A DNA stretch of 64,000 bases from JABMQB01 sp963677475 (GTDB taxonomy: Bacteria > Bacteroidota > Bacteroidia > Bacteroidales > Prolixibacteraceae), in NCBI GenBank assembly GCA_963677475.2, contig CAXXQD010000008.1, positions 62,001-126,000 on the forward strand, given 5' to 3'. Positions 8,936-17,718 of the stretch are shown one piece after another; the stretch's first letter is position 1; each line of letters starts with the position of its first letter. A model generated the notes under the pieces. The model was not told the DNA's origin. It ran no database searches and saw nothing but the letters and a program-made list of their open reading frames with translations. The translations under genes were made by a program, and so were the position numbers.

Positions 8936-9508
8936 ATGAATTATTTTGTAATTGTAGTCGCCGCTGTTCTTGTCAACAATATTGTATTAATGCAGTTTTT
9001 AGGGATATGCCCGTTTTTAGGTGTATCCAAAAAAGTTTCAACTGCTGCTGGTATGGCAGGTGCTGTGGCATTTGTAATGGTTTTGGCAACCATTGTTACC
9101 TATCTCATCCAGAAATTTATTTTAGATTCGTTGGGACTGGCATTCTTACAAACCATCGCATTTATTTTGGTCATTGCCTCCCTTGTTCAACTGGTCGAAA
9201 TCATTTTAAAGAAAGCAAGCCCAAGTTTATATCAGGCATTGGGTATTTTTCTTCCTTTGATAACAACCAACTGTGCGATTCTTGGGGTTGCAATCCTTAC
9301 CATTCAAAAAGAATTTAGTTTAATGGAAGGTGTTGTTTACGCGATTTCGAATGCAATTGGATTTGGCTTGGCACTTGTTCTGTTTGCGGGCATGAGGGAG
9401 CATCTTGATCTTATGAATGTGCCCAAAGGCATGAAAGGAACACCGATTGCCTTGCTAACTGCAGGAATTCTGGCAATGGCATTTATGGGATTTTCCGGTC
9501 TGGTTTAA
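8936..9508 (+). CDS. rnfA: Electron transport complex subunit RnfA
   Basis: A 190-residue, six-helix membrane subunit paired with RnfE. It shows VNNIVLMQFLGICPFLGVSKK near the start and TTNCAILGVAILTIQ in the middle, the two Cys-containing half-helices that hold the shared 2Fe-2S centre. A GGAGG sequence sits about ten bases before the ATG. It is the last gene of the rnf operon and is followed by a strong hairpin. Confidence 0.95.
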   Translation: MNYFVIVVAAVLVNNIVLMQFLGICPFLGVSKKVSTAAGMAGAVAFVMVLATIVTYLIQKFILDSLGLAFLQTIAFILVIASLVQLVEIILKKASPSLYQALGIFLPLITTNCAILGVAILTIQKEFSLMEGVVYAISNAIGFGLALVLFAGMREHLDLMNVPKGMKGTPIALLTAGILAMAFMGFSGLV

Positions 9509-9540
9509 TCTTTTAAAGAAAATATATTGATACTATCAAT

Positions 9541-9582
9541 AGTGGTTATTTGGTTTAAAACCAGATAATCACTTTTTATTTT
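9541..9582 (+). terminator. Rho-independent terminator after rnfA
   Basis: A near-perfect 16-bp inverted repeat (AGTGGTTATTTGGTTT pairing with AAACCAGATAATCACT, two G-U positions), followed by TTTTTATTTT. It lies about 33 bases after the rnfA stop and closes the rseC-rnfA operon. Confidence 0.8.
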
Positions 9583-9644
9583 ATCTCCCTTCAACTTATT
9601 TTTTGTAATTTAGGAATCACGTAAACCATTTAAACCAACCTTAC

Positions 9645-10400
9645 ATGACGATTAAATTCAAACTTTTAAGCATTATCATTTCGGTCTTTTGTTTGGGCAT
9701 ATTTAATACTAATGCCAATTCTCAGGAAAAAAATCCATCGGTTTTAGTTGTTACCGGAGGGCATAATTTTGACCACGAAGCCTTTTACAACATGTTTAAC
9801 AGCTTTCCTATAAAATGGAAAGAAAAGAGCCATCCGGATGTTCTCCCAATGTTTGAAAGCGGGACTATTGAAGAATATGACGTGCTTGTTTTCTACGATA
9901 TGCCCGATAAAATAATCCCGACAGATAAACAAAAAAAGGCGATCATCAACTACTTTAAAAATGGGGCGGCAGCGGTATTTTTTCATCATTCCTTACTATC
10001 CTACCCCACCTGGGATGAATTTATTGATATTATTGGTGGCAGGTATTTCAAAGAAGAAACCTTTGTTGAACAAGCCCAAAAGAAGTTTATCTCAGACTAC
10101 CAACACGACCAAAATATAAACGTTTTTGTGGAAGACAAAGACCATCCGGTTTGTGAAGGGATTTTTGATTTTAAGATATTTGATGAGGTATATGGAAACT
10201 GTTTTGTGCTTCCAACTGTGAAACCATTATTGACAACCGACCACCCCGCCAGCAATAGAATTATAGCCTGGACCAATACCTACGAAAATTCTCAAATCGT
10301 ATACTTTCAGGGAGGGCACGATGCCCATGCTTTTCAAGATCAAAATTTCAGGAAATTATTACAAAATGCCATTCAGTGGGTCAATACAGCGAATCATTAA
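9645..10400 (+). CDS. Secreted ThuA-domain protein
   Basis: A 251-residue protein with a signal peptide (residues 1-26, ending NTNANSQ) followed by a ThuA-like class I glutamine-amidotransferase fold. Visible signatures are VLVVTGGHNFDHEAFY at the start, AAAVFFHHSLLSYPTWDEFIDIIGGRYF in the middle, DHPVCEGI, and YFQGGHDAHAF near the end. ThuA domains occur in sugar catabolism clusters, but the enzymatic activity is not established, and the usual nucleophilic Cys is replaced by His. Probably periplasmic and monocistronic. Confidence 0.85.
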   Translation: MTIKFKLLSIIISVFCLGIFNTNANSQEKNPSVLVVTGGHNFDHEAFYNMFNSFPIKWKEKSHPDVLPMFESGTIEEYDVLVFYDMPDKIIPTDKQKKAIINYFKNGAAAVFFHHSLLSYPTWDEFIDIIGGRYFKEETFVEQAQKKFISDYQHDQNINVFVEDKDHPVCEGIFDFKIFDEVYGNCFVLPTVKPLLTTDHPASNRIIAWTNTYENSQIVYFQGGHDAHAFQDQNFRKLLQNAIQWVNTANH

Positions 10401-10485
10401 GTGCTTCCCATGGCTCTTTTTAAGCTTAAAACCTAAGGATATAATTTGTATATTCGGTACTTAAATCTACTAATCTAACGTACCT

Positions 10486-12015
10486 ATGCCAAAAACCCAA
10501 TCAAAAGTTCAACTGCTTTCGTTAATTCTAGCCCCAATTGTAAGTATCCTAATCATCCTTTTTGTTGACCTCGAACCAGGCAAACCTGAAATAACCTACA
10601 CCTTTGCCATCGCACTTTTAATGGCTATCTGGTGGGTTACCGAGGCAATCCCTCTTGCAGCAACAGCCCTTATCCCGGTGGCATTATTTCCTATATTGGG
10701 AGTTGTTGATGGGAAAACCATTTCAGCCATGTATTTTAATCACCTGATATTTTTATTTATCGGGGGATTTCTGATGGCACTTGCCATGGAACGTTGGAAT
10801 TTGCACCGAAGGATTGCCTTACGGATACTCATTGTTTTTGGGGTAAGCCCGGCAAGGATTTTAATGGGTTTTATGCTTGCAACGGCCTTTTTATCGATGT
10901 GGATGTCGAATACGGCAACGGCGGTAATGATGGTTCCCTTTGCAATGTCGATAATCAAAAAGCTGGAAGAAAATATAGGTAAAAAAGCCATGGGTAAATA
11001 TTCCATTGGTTTGCTTCTTGGAATTGCATACGCTGCTTCTATTGGCGGCATTTCAACCTTGGTTGGAACTCCCCCAAATTTATCCTTTGCCAGAATAATC
11101 AGTATCATTTTCCCGGAGATTCCTGAAATTTCATTCGCAGATTGGTTTATTTTTGCATTGCCTATTTCAATTATTCTTTTCCTTTTTGCCTGGTTGCTCT
11201 TGTTGGTAATTTACAAGCCAAGATCCAAGTGGAAAAAACTTAGCCGACAAGATTTTAAGGAAGAATATACCATATTGGGCAAGGCAAAACCAGAGGAAAG
11301 AATCGTTTTTATTTTATTCATAATCCTGGCTTTATTATGGATTTTCAGAAAGGGATTGGTCATTGATGAATTTTCGATACCTGGTTGGAGTTCGTTGTTT
11401 AAAACACCTGCCTACATAAATGATGGTACAGTAGCTATTTTTATTGGTCTGCTATTGTTCATTATTCCTTCCAAATCAAAAAAAGGAAAGCGGATTATGG
11501 ATTGGAAAACTGCAAATAAACTTCCCTGGCACATCGTGTTGCTTTTCGGTGGTGGGTTTGCATTGGCTAAAGGATTTATGGACTCTGGTTTATCACTTTG
11601 GGTTGGGGAACAACTTTCCGGACTGGCCAACGTACATCCATTTGTAATTACACTGGTTGTGGTTGCCATGATGTCCATCCTTACGGAACTTACCTCGAAC
11701 GTGGCAACAACCGAAATGATACTCCCAATACTTGCCGGGTTGGCTGTAAGTATAAAAGTAAATCCACTATTACTTATGGTTCCCGCTACCCTTGCTGCAT
11801 CCCTTGCTTTTATGCTTCCGGTTGCAACTCCACCAAATGCCATCATATTTGGAACAAACCGGATCCAGGTAAAAGACATGGTTAAAACCGGATTCCTTTT
11901 GAATTTAGGAGGAATAATTATTGCAACCTTCATAACCTACTATTGGGGAAGTTTGATTTTTAATATTGATATCGGGGATTTTCCGGATTGGGCAATGAAT
12001 TCATTTAAGGGATAA
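10486..12015 (+). CDS. DASS/SLC13-family anion:sodium symporter
   Basis: A 509-residue transporter of the divalent anion:Na+ symporter family (dicarboxylates or sulfate), with about eleven hydrophobic segments. The two diagnostic SNT-type motifs are present: MSNTATAVMMVPFAMSI near residues 142-158 and ELTSNVATTEMILPILAGL near 401-419. The C-terminal ATPPNAIIFGTNRIQ also fits. These form the Na+ and substrate sites, so uptake would draw on the sodium gradient that a Na+-type Rnf complex could supply. Substrate cannot be assigned from sequence alone. Confidence 0.9.
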   Translation: MPKTQSKVQLLSLILAPIVSILIILFVDLEPGKPEITYTFAIALLMAIWWVTEAIPLAATALIPVALFPILGVVDGKTISAMYFNHLIFLFIGGFLMALAMERWNLHRRIALRILIVFGVSPARILMGFMLATAFLSMWMSNTATAVMMVPFAMSIIKKLEENIGKKAMGKYSIGLLLGIAYAASIGGISTLVGTPPNLSFARIISIIFPEIPEISFADWFIFALPISIILFLFAWLLLLVIYKPRSKWKKLSRQDFKEEYTILGKAKPEERIVFILFIILALLWIFRKGLVIDEFSIPGWSSLFKTPAYINDGTVAIFIGLLLFIIPSKSKKGKRIMDWKTANKLPWHIVLLFGGGFALAKGFMDSGLSLWVGEQLSGLANVHPFVITLVVVAMMSILTELTSNVATTEMILPILAGLAVSIKVNPLLLMVPATLAASLAFMLPVATPPNAIIFGTNRIQVKDMVKTGFLLNLGGIIIATFITYYWGSLIFNIDIGDFPDWAMNSFKG

Positions 12016-12101
12016 AAACCAGATCAAGCAATGCAAAATGGCAAAATATTTGCTGAAAATTCTTTACTTTAGTCGGTATTTACTTAAAAAATATTTCCAT
12101 C

Positions 12102-12788
12102 ATGAAAAAAATTAGCCTGTTTTCTTTTTTATTCGTAATATCTCCTTTTTTCTTATTCTCCCAAACCTACTTAGGAAATTCAACATTGGATGAATTTATT
12201 CTTCAAACAAATGTCAACAAGCTTACGAATATAAATGATGCAAATAATGGCATACTTGGATCACCATATGAGAACGATGAATTTCAGCCAGGATATATTT
12301 TGTCAAAAAACAATGAAAAATACGATAACGTCCAGCTACGTTTCAATATTTACAACAATGTGATTGATTATAAAAATGAAAATGGCGACATCTACTCACT
12401 TTCATTTCCCGAATTATTTGAATTCTTTATGATTGGCGACAAAAAATACAAATATTACACTTATATACCCAACAAAAAGATTAAAAAGGCATATTTTCAG
12501 GTGGTTACAGAAGGGGAAAAAGCCAGTTTACTTTTAAAAGACAAAGTAACATTAAAAAAGGCTACCAAACCTGGTGCATATAAAGAAGCTCAACCTGCAT
12601 CGTTTTTGCGTATGGGTGGAGAATATTACATTAAGGTTGGAGAACAAGAAGCAAAACATGTTGGGAATAAAAAGGATTTAACGTCCATTTTGTCCGCTGA
12701 TATTGAAAAATATATTAAATCCAACAAATTAAAAATAGGCAAAGAAGAAGACCTTAAACAAATTGTAGATTACTATAATTCGTTGTAA
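12102..12788 (+). CDS. Hypothetical secreted protein
   Basis: A 228-residue protein with a clear signal peptide (residues 1-20, ending FLFSQ). The mature part is rich in Lys, Tyr and Asn and contains no catalytic motif I recognise. Patterns such as NNVIDYKNENGDIYSLSFPE and GGEYYIKVGEQEAKHVGNKK resemble small Bacteroidota proteins of unknown role. Followed by its own terminator, so it is probably a single-gene unit. Confidence 0.7.
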   Translation: MKKISLFSFLFVISPFFLFSQTYLGNSTLDEFILQTNVNKLTNINDANNGILGSPYENDEFQPGYILSKNNEKYDNVQLRFNIYNNVIDYKNENGDIYSLSFPELFEFFMIGDKKYKYYTYIPNKKIKKAYFQVVTEGEKASLLLKDKVTLKKATKPGAYKEAQPASFLRMGGEYYIKVGEQEAKHVGNKKDLTSILSADIEKYIKSNKLKIGKEEDLKQIVDYYNSL

Positions 12789-12809
12789 CAAGATAATATC
12801 GTGATTTTT

Positions 12810-12836
12810 GGGCAGAAGAATTTTTCTGCCCTTTTC
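12810..12836 (+). terminator. Rho-independent terminator
   Basis: GGGCAGAA pairs with TTCTGCCC (12810-12817 with 12824-12831) around a short loop and runs into CTTTTCT. It ends the transcript of the secreted hypothetical protein and separates it from the sigma factor operon. Confidence 0.75.
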
Positions 12837-12936
12837 TATTGTTTAAAACTTCCATTCTAAGTTTTTTTCGAAATTATTAAGAATCGATGCAACATTCTAA
12901 AAATCCTTTAGTCATTGTATCAGAAAAGAAATAAAG

Positions 12937-13491
12937 TTGGAAAAGCGCTACAACAACATTCATCAGAAAACCATTGATCGTTGCCGAAAAGGTGATCAAA
13001 AGGCTCAGGCAGAACTGTATAAGCTTTATTACAAGTCGATGTATAATGTAAGCCTACGAATTGTGCAGGATGAAATGGAAGCAGAAGATGTTATGCAGGA
13101 ATCTTTTCTAAAAGCCTTTAGCAAACTAAACACATATAAAGGTGAAGTTAGCTTTGGTGCGTGGTTAAAAAAAATAGTGGTAAACCGTTCTCTCGATATT
13201 TTGAAAAAAAGAAAGGTAAAGTTTGAAGAAATCAATGAAAGGACTCACGACAGCATTGAGAATCAAAGCATAAGCAAAGAAGTTGATATGGATAAAATAA
13301 AAAAAGCAGTTTACAACCTTCCCGATGGTTATCGGGTGGTCCTCAGCCTTTTTTTATTTGAAGGATATGACCACAGTGAAATCAGCGAAGTTCTTGGAAT
13401 TAGCAATTCGGCTTCGCGGACCCAATATTTACGGGCAAAGTATAAATTAAGGGAGATGCTAAACAGAGAAGAATTATTATCCTATAATTAA
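12937..13491 (+). CDS. ECF-type RNA polymerase sigma factor
   Basis: A 184-residue sigma-70 family factor of the extracytoplasmic function group. Region 2 spans roughly residues 22-90, including AEDVMQESFLKAFSKL and the DNA-melting part ending WLKKIVVNRSLDILKK. Region 4 spans about 125-178, with the helix-turn-helix YDHSEISEVLGISNSASRTQYLRAK. The start is a TTG at 12937; no in-frame ATG or GTG occurs close upstream. It is followed six bases later by a membrane protein that is likely its anti-sigma factor. Confidence 0.92.
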   Translation: MEKRYNNIHQKTIDRCRKGDQKAQAELYKLYYKSMYNVSLRIVQDEMEAEDVMQESFLKAFSKLNTYKGEVSFGAWLKKIVVNRSLDILKKRKVKFEEINERTHDSIENQSISKEVDMDKIKKAVYNLPDGYRVVLSLFLFEGYDHSEISEVLGISNSASRTQYLRAKYKLREMLNREELLSYN

Positions 13492-13497
13492 AAAACG

Positions 13498-14061
13498 ATG
13501 AAGGAAAACAGAGATAACATAGAAGATTTAATTTTAGGTAACCTCGATAAATTTGAGGGAAATGAACCTCTCGAAGGGCACTTTGAAAGGTTTGAAGCCA
13601 AATTGAAAAAACAACACAGAAATAAGGTATTCACCCTAAAAAACTTTGGGAGGCTTGCTGCAGCTGCAATATTTGCTTTTCTGGTTATTAACCAGGCTCT
13701 TATTTATTTTACACCAAAGGAGAAAGAAATTGCCAGTCTTGGGGCTATTTCCAACGAATATTCGGAGGTAGAATTTTATTACACTTCAGAAATAAAGTCG
13801 GGATTAAACCAATGGGACAATTTCTACAAAGCAGGCATTCTTAGTGAACAGGATAATTTAATGATGAAAGCTGAGTTAAAAGAGTTTGACGAAATGATGG
13901 AAAAACTCCAGGAAGAACTAAAAGCAAATCCAAACGATCAGCGGATAATCAATGCAATGCTAGAACATTACCAAACAAAACTCAACCTTATTAACCTTAT
14001 CATAAACAATTTGCAAAAAGTCAAAACAAAAAACGAAACGAATCATGAAATCGAAATTTAA
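13498..14061 (+). CDS. Probable anti-sigma factor (membrane protein)
   Basis: A 187-residue protein with a charged N-terminal cytoplasmic part (ending near KKQHRNKVFTLKN), one transmembrane helix (about residues 50-68) and a helical extracytoplasmic part rich in Glu, Met and Lys. No zinc-binding anti-sigma motif is present. Its position immediately after an ECF sigma gene and its topology are the reasons for the call. Its 3' end overlaps the next gene by 17 bases, pointing to coupled expression. Confidence 0.65.
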   Translation: MKENRDNIEDLILGNLDKFEGNEPLEGHFERFEAKLKKQHRNKVFTLKNFGRLAAAAIFAFLVINQALIYFTPKEKEIASLGAISNEYSEVEFYYTSEIKSGLNQWDNFYKAGILSEQDNLMMKAELKEFDEMMEKLQEELKANPNDQRIINAMLEHYQTKLNLINLIINNLQKVKTKNETNHEIEI

Positions 14062-15091
14062 TTTATTAGTTGCACTTTTTAGCTTTGCATTTTTGTTTGC
14101 AAATGCCGAAGGTGAAGAAGCTCAGAAAGAGTTTCACGAAAAATGGCCTGCTAGTGGGGTCGAAACACTGAACATCTCCAATAAATATGGAGAAATAAAA
14201 ATCAACAATGATGGTGGCCCCGATGTTACCATCGACGTTATGATTACTGTGGAAGCTAGTTCGAAAGGGAAAGCATCTAAAATTCTTGACCTTATTGAGG
14301 TAGATTTTTCAAAATCAGGAAGCACTATTAAAGCAGTGACAAAAATTGATAATAATTTTAAAAGTGCAGGGAACTTTAACATCGATTATACCGTGAATAT
14401 CCCTTCAGATAAGAACCTCGTTATAAGCAACACCTTTGGGAATTTATTCATTAACGCGCTAAAAGCCAATGGCGACCTAAATGTCAAACATGGCAGTATT
14501 ACTGCGAACATGCTGCAAGCATCGTCTCCCGAAAACATGAAGCTAAACCTTGAATATGGAAAAATGAGCGTTGACGAATTGGCAGGGGCAGTTTTCGATT
14601 GTAAATATTCAAAAGTTTCCATCGATGAATTGGGCGATCTTAAATTAAGGTCAAAATACTCTACATTTAGTGTCGATGAAATGAAAAGCCTGGATGCAGA
14701 ATCGAAATACGATAATTTTTCGATCGATGAAATTGAATCGGTAAAAGCCTCTACCCAATATACCAATATTAATATCGACAGGCTTGGTGACAAATTTGAA
14801 ATTGACAATGGATACGGATCCATCAAAGTGGATGAAATTTCTGAAAATTTCAGCTCTGTTTATATCACAAATTCGTACGGAGGAATAAAATTAGGTATCA
14901 GTGAAGATGCATCTTATGAAGTGGATGCCAGTTGTACCTACTGTAAAATAGCCTACGATGCTGACAATTTCAGGGGCGACAGGATTGAACAAAGCCATAC
15001 AAAATCGATTAAAGGAATGGTGGGAGACGGAAGCTCTTCAGCCAAAGTTTATATAAAAAGCAAATATGGCACAATCAAATTAAACGAATAA
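14045..15091 (+). CDS. Secreted beta-helix-type protein (DUF4097-like)
   Basis: A 348-residue protein with a signal peptide (residues 1-21, ending LFANA). The rest is a chain of about 20-residue repeats of the type KYxxFSxDEMxSLxAxS (for instance around residues 190-260), typical of parallel beta-helix DUF4097/adhesin-like proteins. It overlaps the putative anti-sigma gene and so belongs to the sigma operon. It may be the envelope sensor or a target of that system; its exact role is unknown. Confidence 0.72.
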   Translation: MKSKFNLLVALFSFAFLFANAEGEEAQKEFHEKWPASGVETLNISNKYGEIKINNDGGPDVTIDVMITVEASSKGKASKILDLIEVDFSKSGSTIKAVTKIDNNFKSAGNFNIDYTVNIPSDKNLVISNTFGNLFINALKANGDLNVKHGSITANMLQASSPENMKLNLEYGKMSVDELAGAVFDCKYSKVSIDELGDLKLRSKYSTFSVDEMKSLDAESKYDNFSIDEIESVKASTQYTNINIDRLGDKFEIDNGYGSIKVDEISENFSSVYITNSYGGIKLGISEDASYEVDASCTYCKIAYDADNFRGDRIEQSHTKSIKGMVGDGSSSAKVYIKSKYGTIKLNE

Positions 15092-15116
15092 TAAACAAGC
15101 ACTTACAACTGTTCAT

Positions 15117-15150
15117 AAAACCATGGGTTCAAATTACCTATGGTTTTTTT
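15117..15150 (+). terminator. Rho-independent terminator of the sigma operon
   Basis: AAAACCAT at 15117-15124 pairs with ATGGTTTT at 15140-15147, followed by a T-run. It lies just after the beta-helix gene and only 25 bases before the next start codon. Confidence 0.75.
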
Positions 15151-15157
15151 ATTTTCT

Positions 15158-15165
15158 TACTTTTG
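15158..15165 (+). promoter_or_regulatory. Putative -7 promoter element (TACTTTTG)
   Basis: This matches TAnnTTTG exactly, immediately after the terminator T-run. Its last base is only seven bases before the ATG at 15173, so transcription from it would start at or next to the start codon, giving a leaderless or nearly leaderless messenger. No convincing -33 TTG is seen. Confidence 0.4.
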
Positions 15166-15172
15166 TAAACCT

Positions 15173-16306
15173 ATGTCTGAAAACAATTTGGTTCATATTG
15201 TTTCTTTTAATATACCATATCCTGCCGACTATGGTGGTGTGATCGACATTTTTTACAAATTAAAGAGCCTGCATCGTTTGGGTGCAAAAATATATTTACA
15301 TTGTTATACTTATGGGCGAAAAGAAGCCAAGGAACTTGAAAAATATTGCGAAAAAGTTTTTTATTACAAGCGTAAAAAGGGGGTTCTGTTTCTTTTAAAA
15401 AAACTTCCCTACATAGTTGCATCAAGAAATTCAAAAGAACTACTCAACAATCTTAAGGCAAAGAAAGCTCCCATTATTTTTGAAGGTTTGCACACTTGTT
15501 TTTGGATCAACCATCCCGATCTAAAAAAGCATTATAAAATCATACGCGCCCACAATGTTGAGCATAATTACTACGCTGCGCTTGCCGAGTCTGAGACCAA
15601 TCCTCTAAAAAAGATTTATTTTAAGTTGGAAGCTAAAAAGCTTCGCAGGTTCGAAGAACAAGTCAAAGCAGATTGTTTGCTCACCATTTCGAAGGCTGAT
15701 CAAGAATACTTTGAAAGAAAACACACAAATTCTATTTTAATTTCCGGTTTCCACAGCTTTAAAGCTATTACTTCACAAACAGGGAAAGGAAATTACATCC
15801 TGTTTCATGGCAACCTTGGAGTGCCGGAAAACAAAAAAGCTATAGAATTTATTTTATCTGAGGTGCGGATTCAAGAGCATTTGCCTCTGGTTATCGCAGG
15901 AAAAAACCCGTCAAGTGAACTTGTCAAATTGGCACGTAAATTTGAAAAGCTGAGGGTAATTGAAAATCCCGGCGAAAATGCCATGCAGGAACTAATACAT
16001 AATGCACAAATTTGTTTTATCCCGACATTTCAATCTACCGGATTGAAATTAAAACTACTTGGCTCACTATTTGCAAGCAGGTTTGTCGTGACAAATTCGG
16101 CGATGGTAAAAAATACAGGACTGGAAGAATTATGTGAGGTTTATGATGAGCCGGAAGAATTAAAAAATTGTATATTGAGCACCTTTTCCAAATCATTTTC
16201 GGAGGAAGATATTTCGAAACGAAAAGCAGTTTTGGAACAGGGATTTTCAAACAAAATAAACGCAAAAAAGTTATTTACTATAATTACAAACAACTTCAAT
16301 AAATAG
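15173..16306 (+). CDS. Glycosyltransferase (GT4-like)
   Basis: A 377-residue cytoplasmic glycosyltransferase of GT-B shape. The N-terminal half begins VHIVSFNIPYPADYGGVID, the usual glycine-rich first strand of GT4-type enzymes. The C-terminal half has FHGNLGVPENKKAIEFIL and the donor-binding region IPTFQSTGLKLKLLGSLF followed by the FVVTNSAMV segment. Start chosen at MSENN, since the upstream extension would overlap the terminator. Acceptor unknown. The next gene starts eight bases after the stop. Confidence 0.82.
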   Translation: MSENNLVHIVSFNIPYPADYGGVIDIFYKLKSLHRLGAKIYLHCYTYGRKEAKELEKYCEKVFYYKRKKGVLFLLKKLPYIVASRNSKELLNNLKAKKAPIIFEGLHTCFWINHPDLKKHYKIIRAHNVEHNYYAALAESETNPLKKIYFKLEAKKLRRFEEQVKADCLLTISKADQEYFERKHTNSILISGFHSFKAITSQTGKGNYILFHGNLGVPENKKAIEFILSEVRIQEHLPLVIAGKNPSSELVKLARKFEKLRVIENPGENAMQELIHNAQICFIPTFQSTGLKLKLLGSLFASRFVVTNSAMVKNTGLEELCEVYDEPEELKNCILSTFSKSFSEEDISKRKAVLEQGFSNKINAKKLFTIITNNFNK

Positions 16307-16314
16307 GTTAACAT

Positions 16315-17718
16315 ATGAAACAGTTATTTATAGCAACCATACTATTGATAATTTTTGGTGCAACAAATGCGCAAGACCTTGAAATCAAAATGCACCTGCC
16401 CGAAGCAGCAAATAAAAAAGTAACACTTGTACATTATTATAATTCACAGTTTGCAGCCGATGACACACTTACCCTTGACGAATCCGGGAAAGGGACTTTT
16501 GCACGGGATACCACTTTGCATCAGGGATTATACAAACTTTTCGTCTCCGGCAAACAAAATTTTGATTTCTTATTGGGCGAAGATCAAACTTTCTCCATCG
16601 AAAGCGAAAAATTCTCGATAGATGATTTGAAGATAAAAGGCGCGAAAGAAACCGAGGAATTTGCAAAATACATGGTATTCCTGCGCGACATGAACAAACA
16701 GAGTAAAGAATTAAGGAATAAAGCTAAGGATGCTTCCGACGAAGAAAAAAAGAAGTTAACAGACCAAATGAATGACCTAACAAACCAGTTGCAAGACTAT
16801 TGGTTTGCCATGGATAAAAAATATCCGGGCACATTTCTGGCAAAATTCCTTATGACCAATTATACCACCCCTATCCCTGACGATAAAGATATCCCGGCAG
16901 AAATAGTGGCGAACGATTCGATGTTGTTACGCTACAAGTTTGATTTTCAGAAGAAACACTATTTCGATCATTTTGATTTAACCGACGAACGTTTGTTTTA
17001 TACGCCTTTGGTAAAACCAAAAATTGAAAAGTATTACGACAAGATCATTCTTCATACATTTGATTCAATGTACACAGCCTGCCTCGAACTGATTGAAACA
17101 GTGAAGCCAAACAAGCCAATGTTTCAATATGTTACGTCTTATCTTCTTAACAAAAGCGTAAACAGTAAAATCATGGGTATGGATGCCTTATTTGTTGAAA
17201 TTGCGAACAGGTATTACATGAGTGGTGAAGCATTTTGGGCAAACGAAAAAACCATGGAATCGATCAAGGAAAACTTATTGTTTGCCGAAAAAAACCTTAT
17301 TGGCATGATTGCCCCTGAGTTGCAGTTGGAAAGCATAAATGAGGAAGAATATTTCAGCCTCCACCAGGTTGATGCAAAGGTTACACTGCTTTTAATTTAC
17401 GAACCCAACTGTTCGCATTGCAAGGTTTTTGTTCCCGAACTGCATAAAAAAATATACAGCAAATATAAAGACAAAGGATTTGAGGTTTATGCCATTTATT
17501 CGATGGACAATAAAGAAGAATGGGAAGAATTTGTTGAAAAACATGACTTATACGACTGGATAAATGTTTGGGACGAACATCATTTATCACGGTTTAAAAT
17601 TACCTATGATGCGCGTAAAACGCCGGGCATATATTTATTGGATGAAAATAAAGAGATTATTGCAAAAAAATTGACCATTGAACAAGTGGAATCCTATTTA
17701 AAAAAGCTTTTGGATTAG
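16315..17718 (+). CDS. Secreted thioredoxin-like protein (DUF4369/DUF5106 type)
   Basis: A 467-residue protein with a signal peptide (residues 1-19, ending ATNAQ). A beta-rich DUF4369-like domain (about 22-110) and a long helical DUF5106-like middle are followed by a C-terminal thioredoxin fold from about 325. The redox motif reads PNCSHCK, i.e. CxxC, and a cis-Pro-like TPGIYLLD occurs late. Such proteins act in periplasmic thiol-disulfide exchange in Bacteroidota. Its last 21 bases overlap the 3' end of the ABC ATPase gene on the other strand. Confidence 0.83.
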   Translation: MKQLFIATILLIIFGATNAQDLEIKMHLPEAANKKVTLVHYYNSQFAADDTLTLDESGKGTFARDTTLHQGLYKLFVSGKQNFDFLLGEDQTFSIESEKFSIDDLKIKGAKETEEFAKYMVFLRDMNKQSKELRNKAKDASDEEKKKLTDQMNDLTNQLQDYWFAMDKKYPGTFLAKFLMTNYTTPIPDDKDIPAEIVANDSMLLRYKFDFQKKHYFDHFDLTDERLFYTPLVKPKIEKYYDKIILHTFDSMYTACLELIETVKPNKPMFQYVTSYLLNKSVNSKIMGMDALFVEIANRYYMSGEAFWANEKTMESIKENLLFAEKNLIGMIAPELQLESINEEEYFSLHQVDAKVTLLLIYEPNCSHCKVFVPELHKKIYSKYKDKGFEVYAIYSMDNKEEWEEFVEKHDLYDWINVWDEHHLSRFKITYDARKTPGIYLLDENKEIIAKKLTIEQVESYLKKLLD

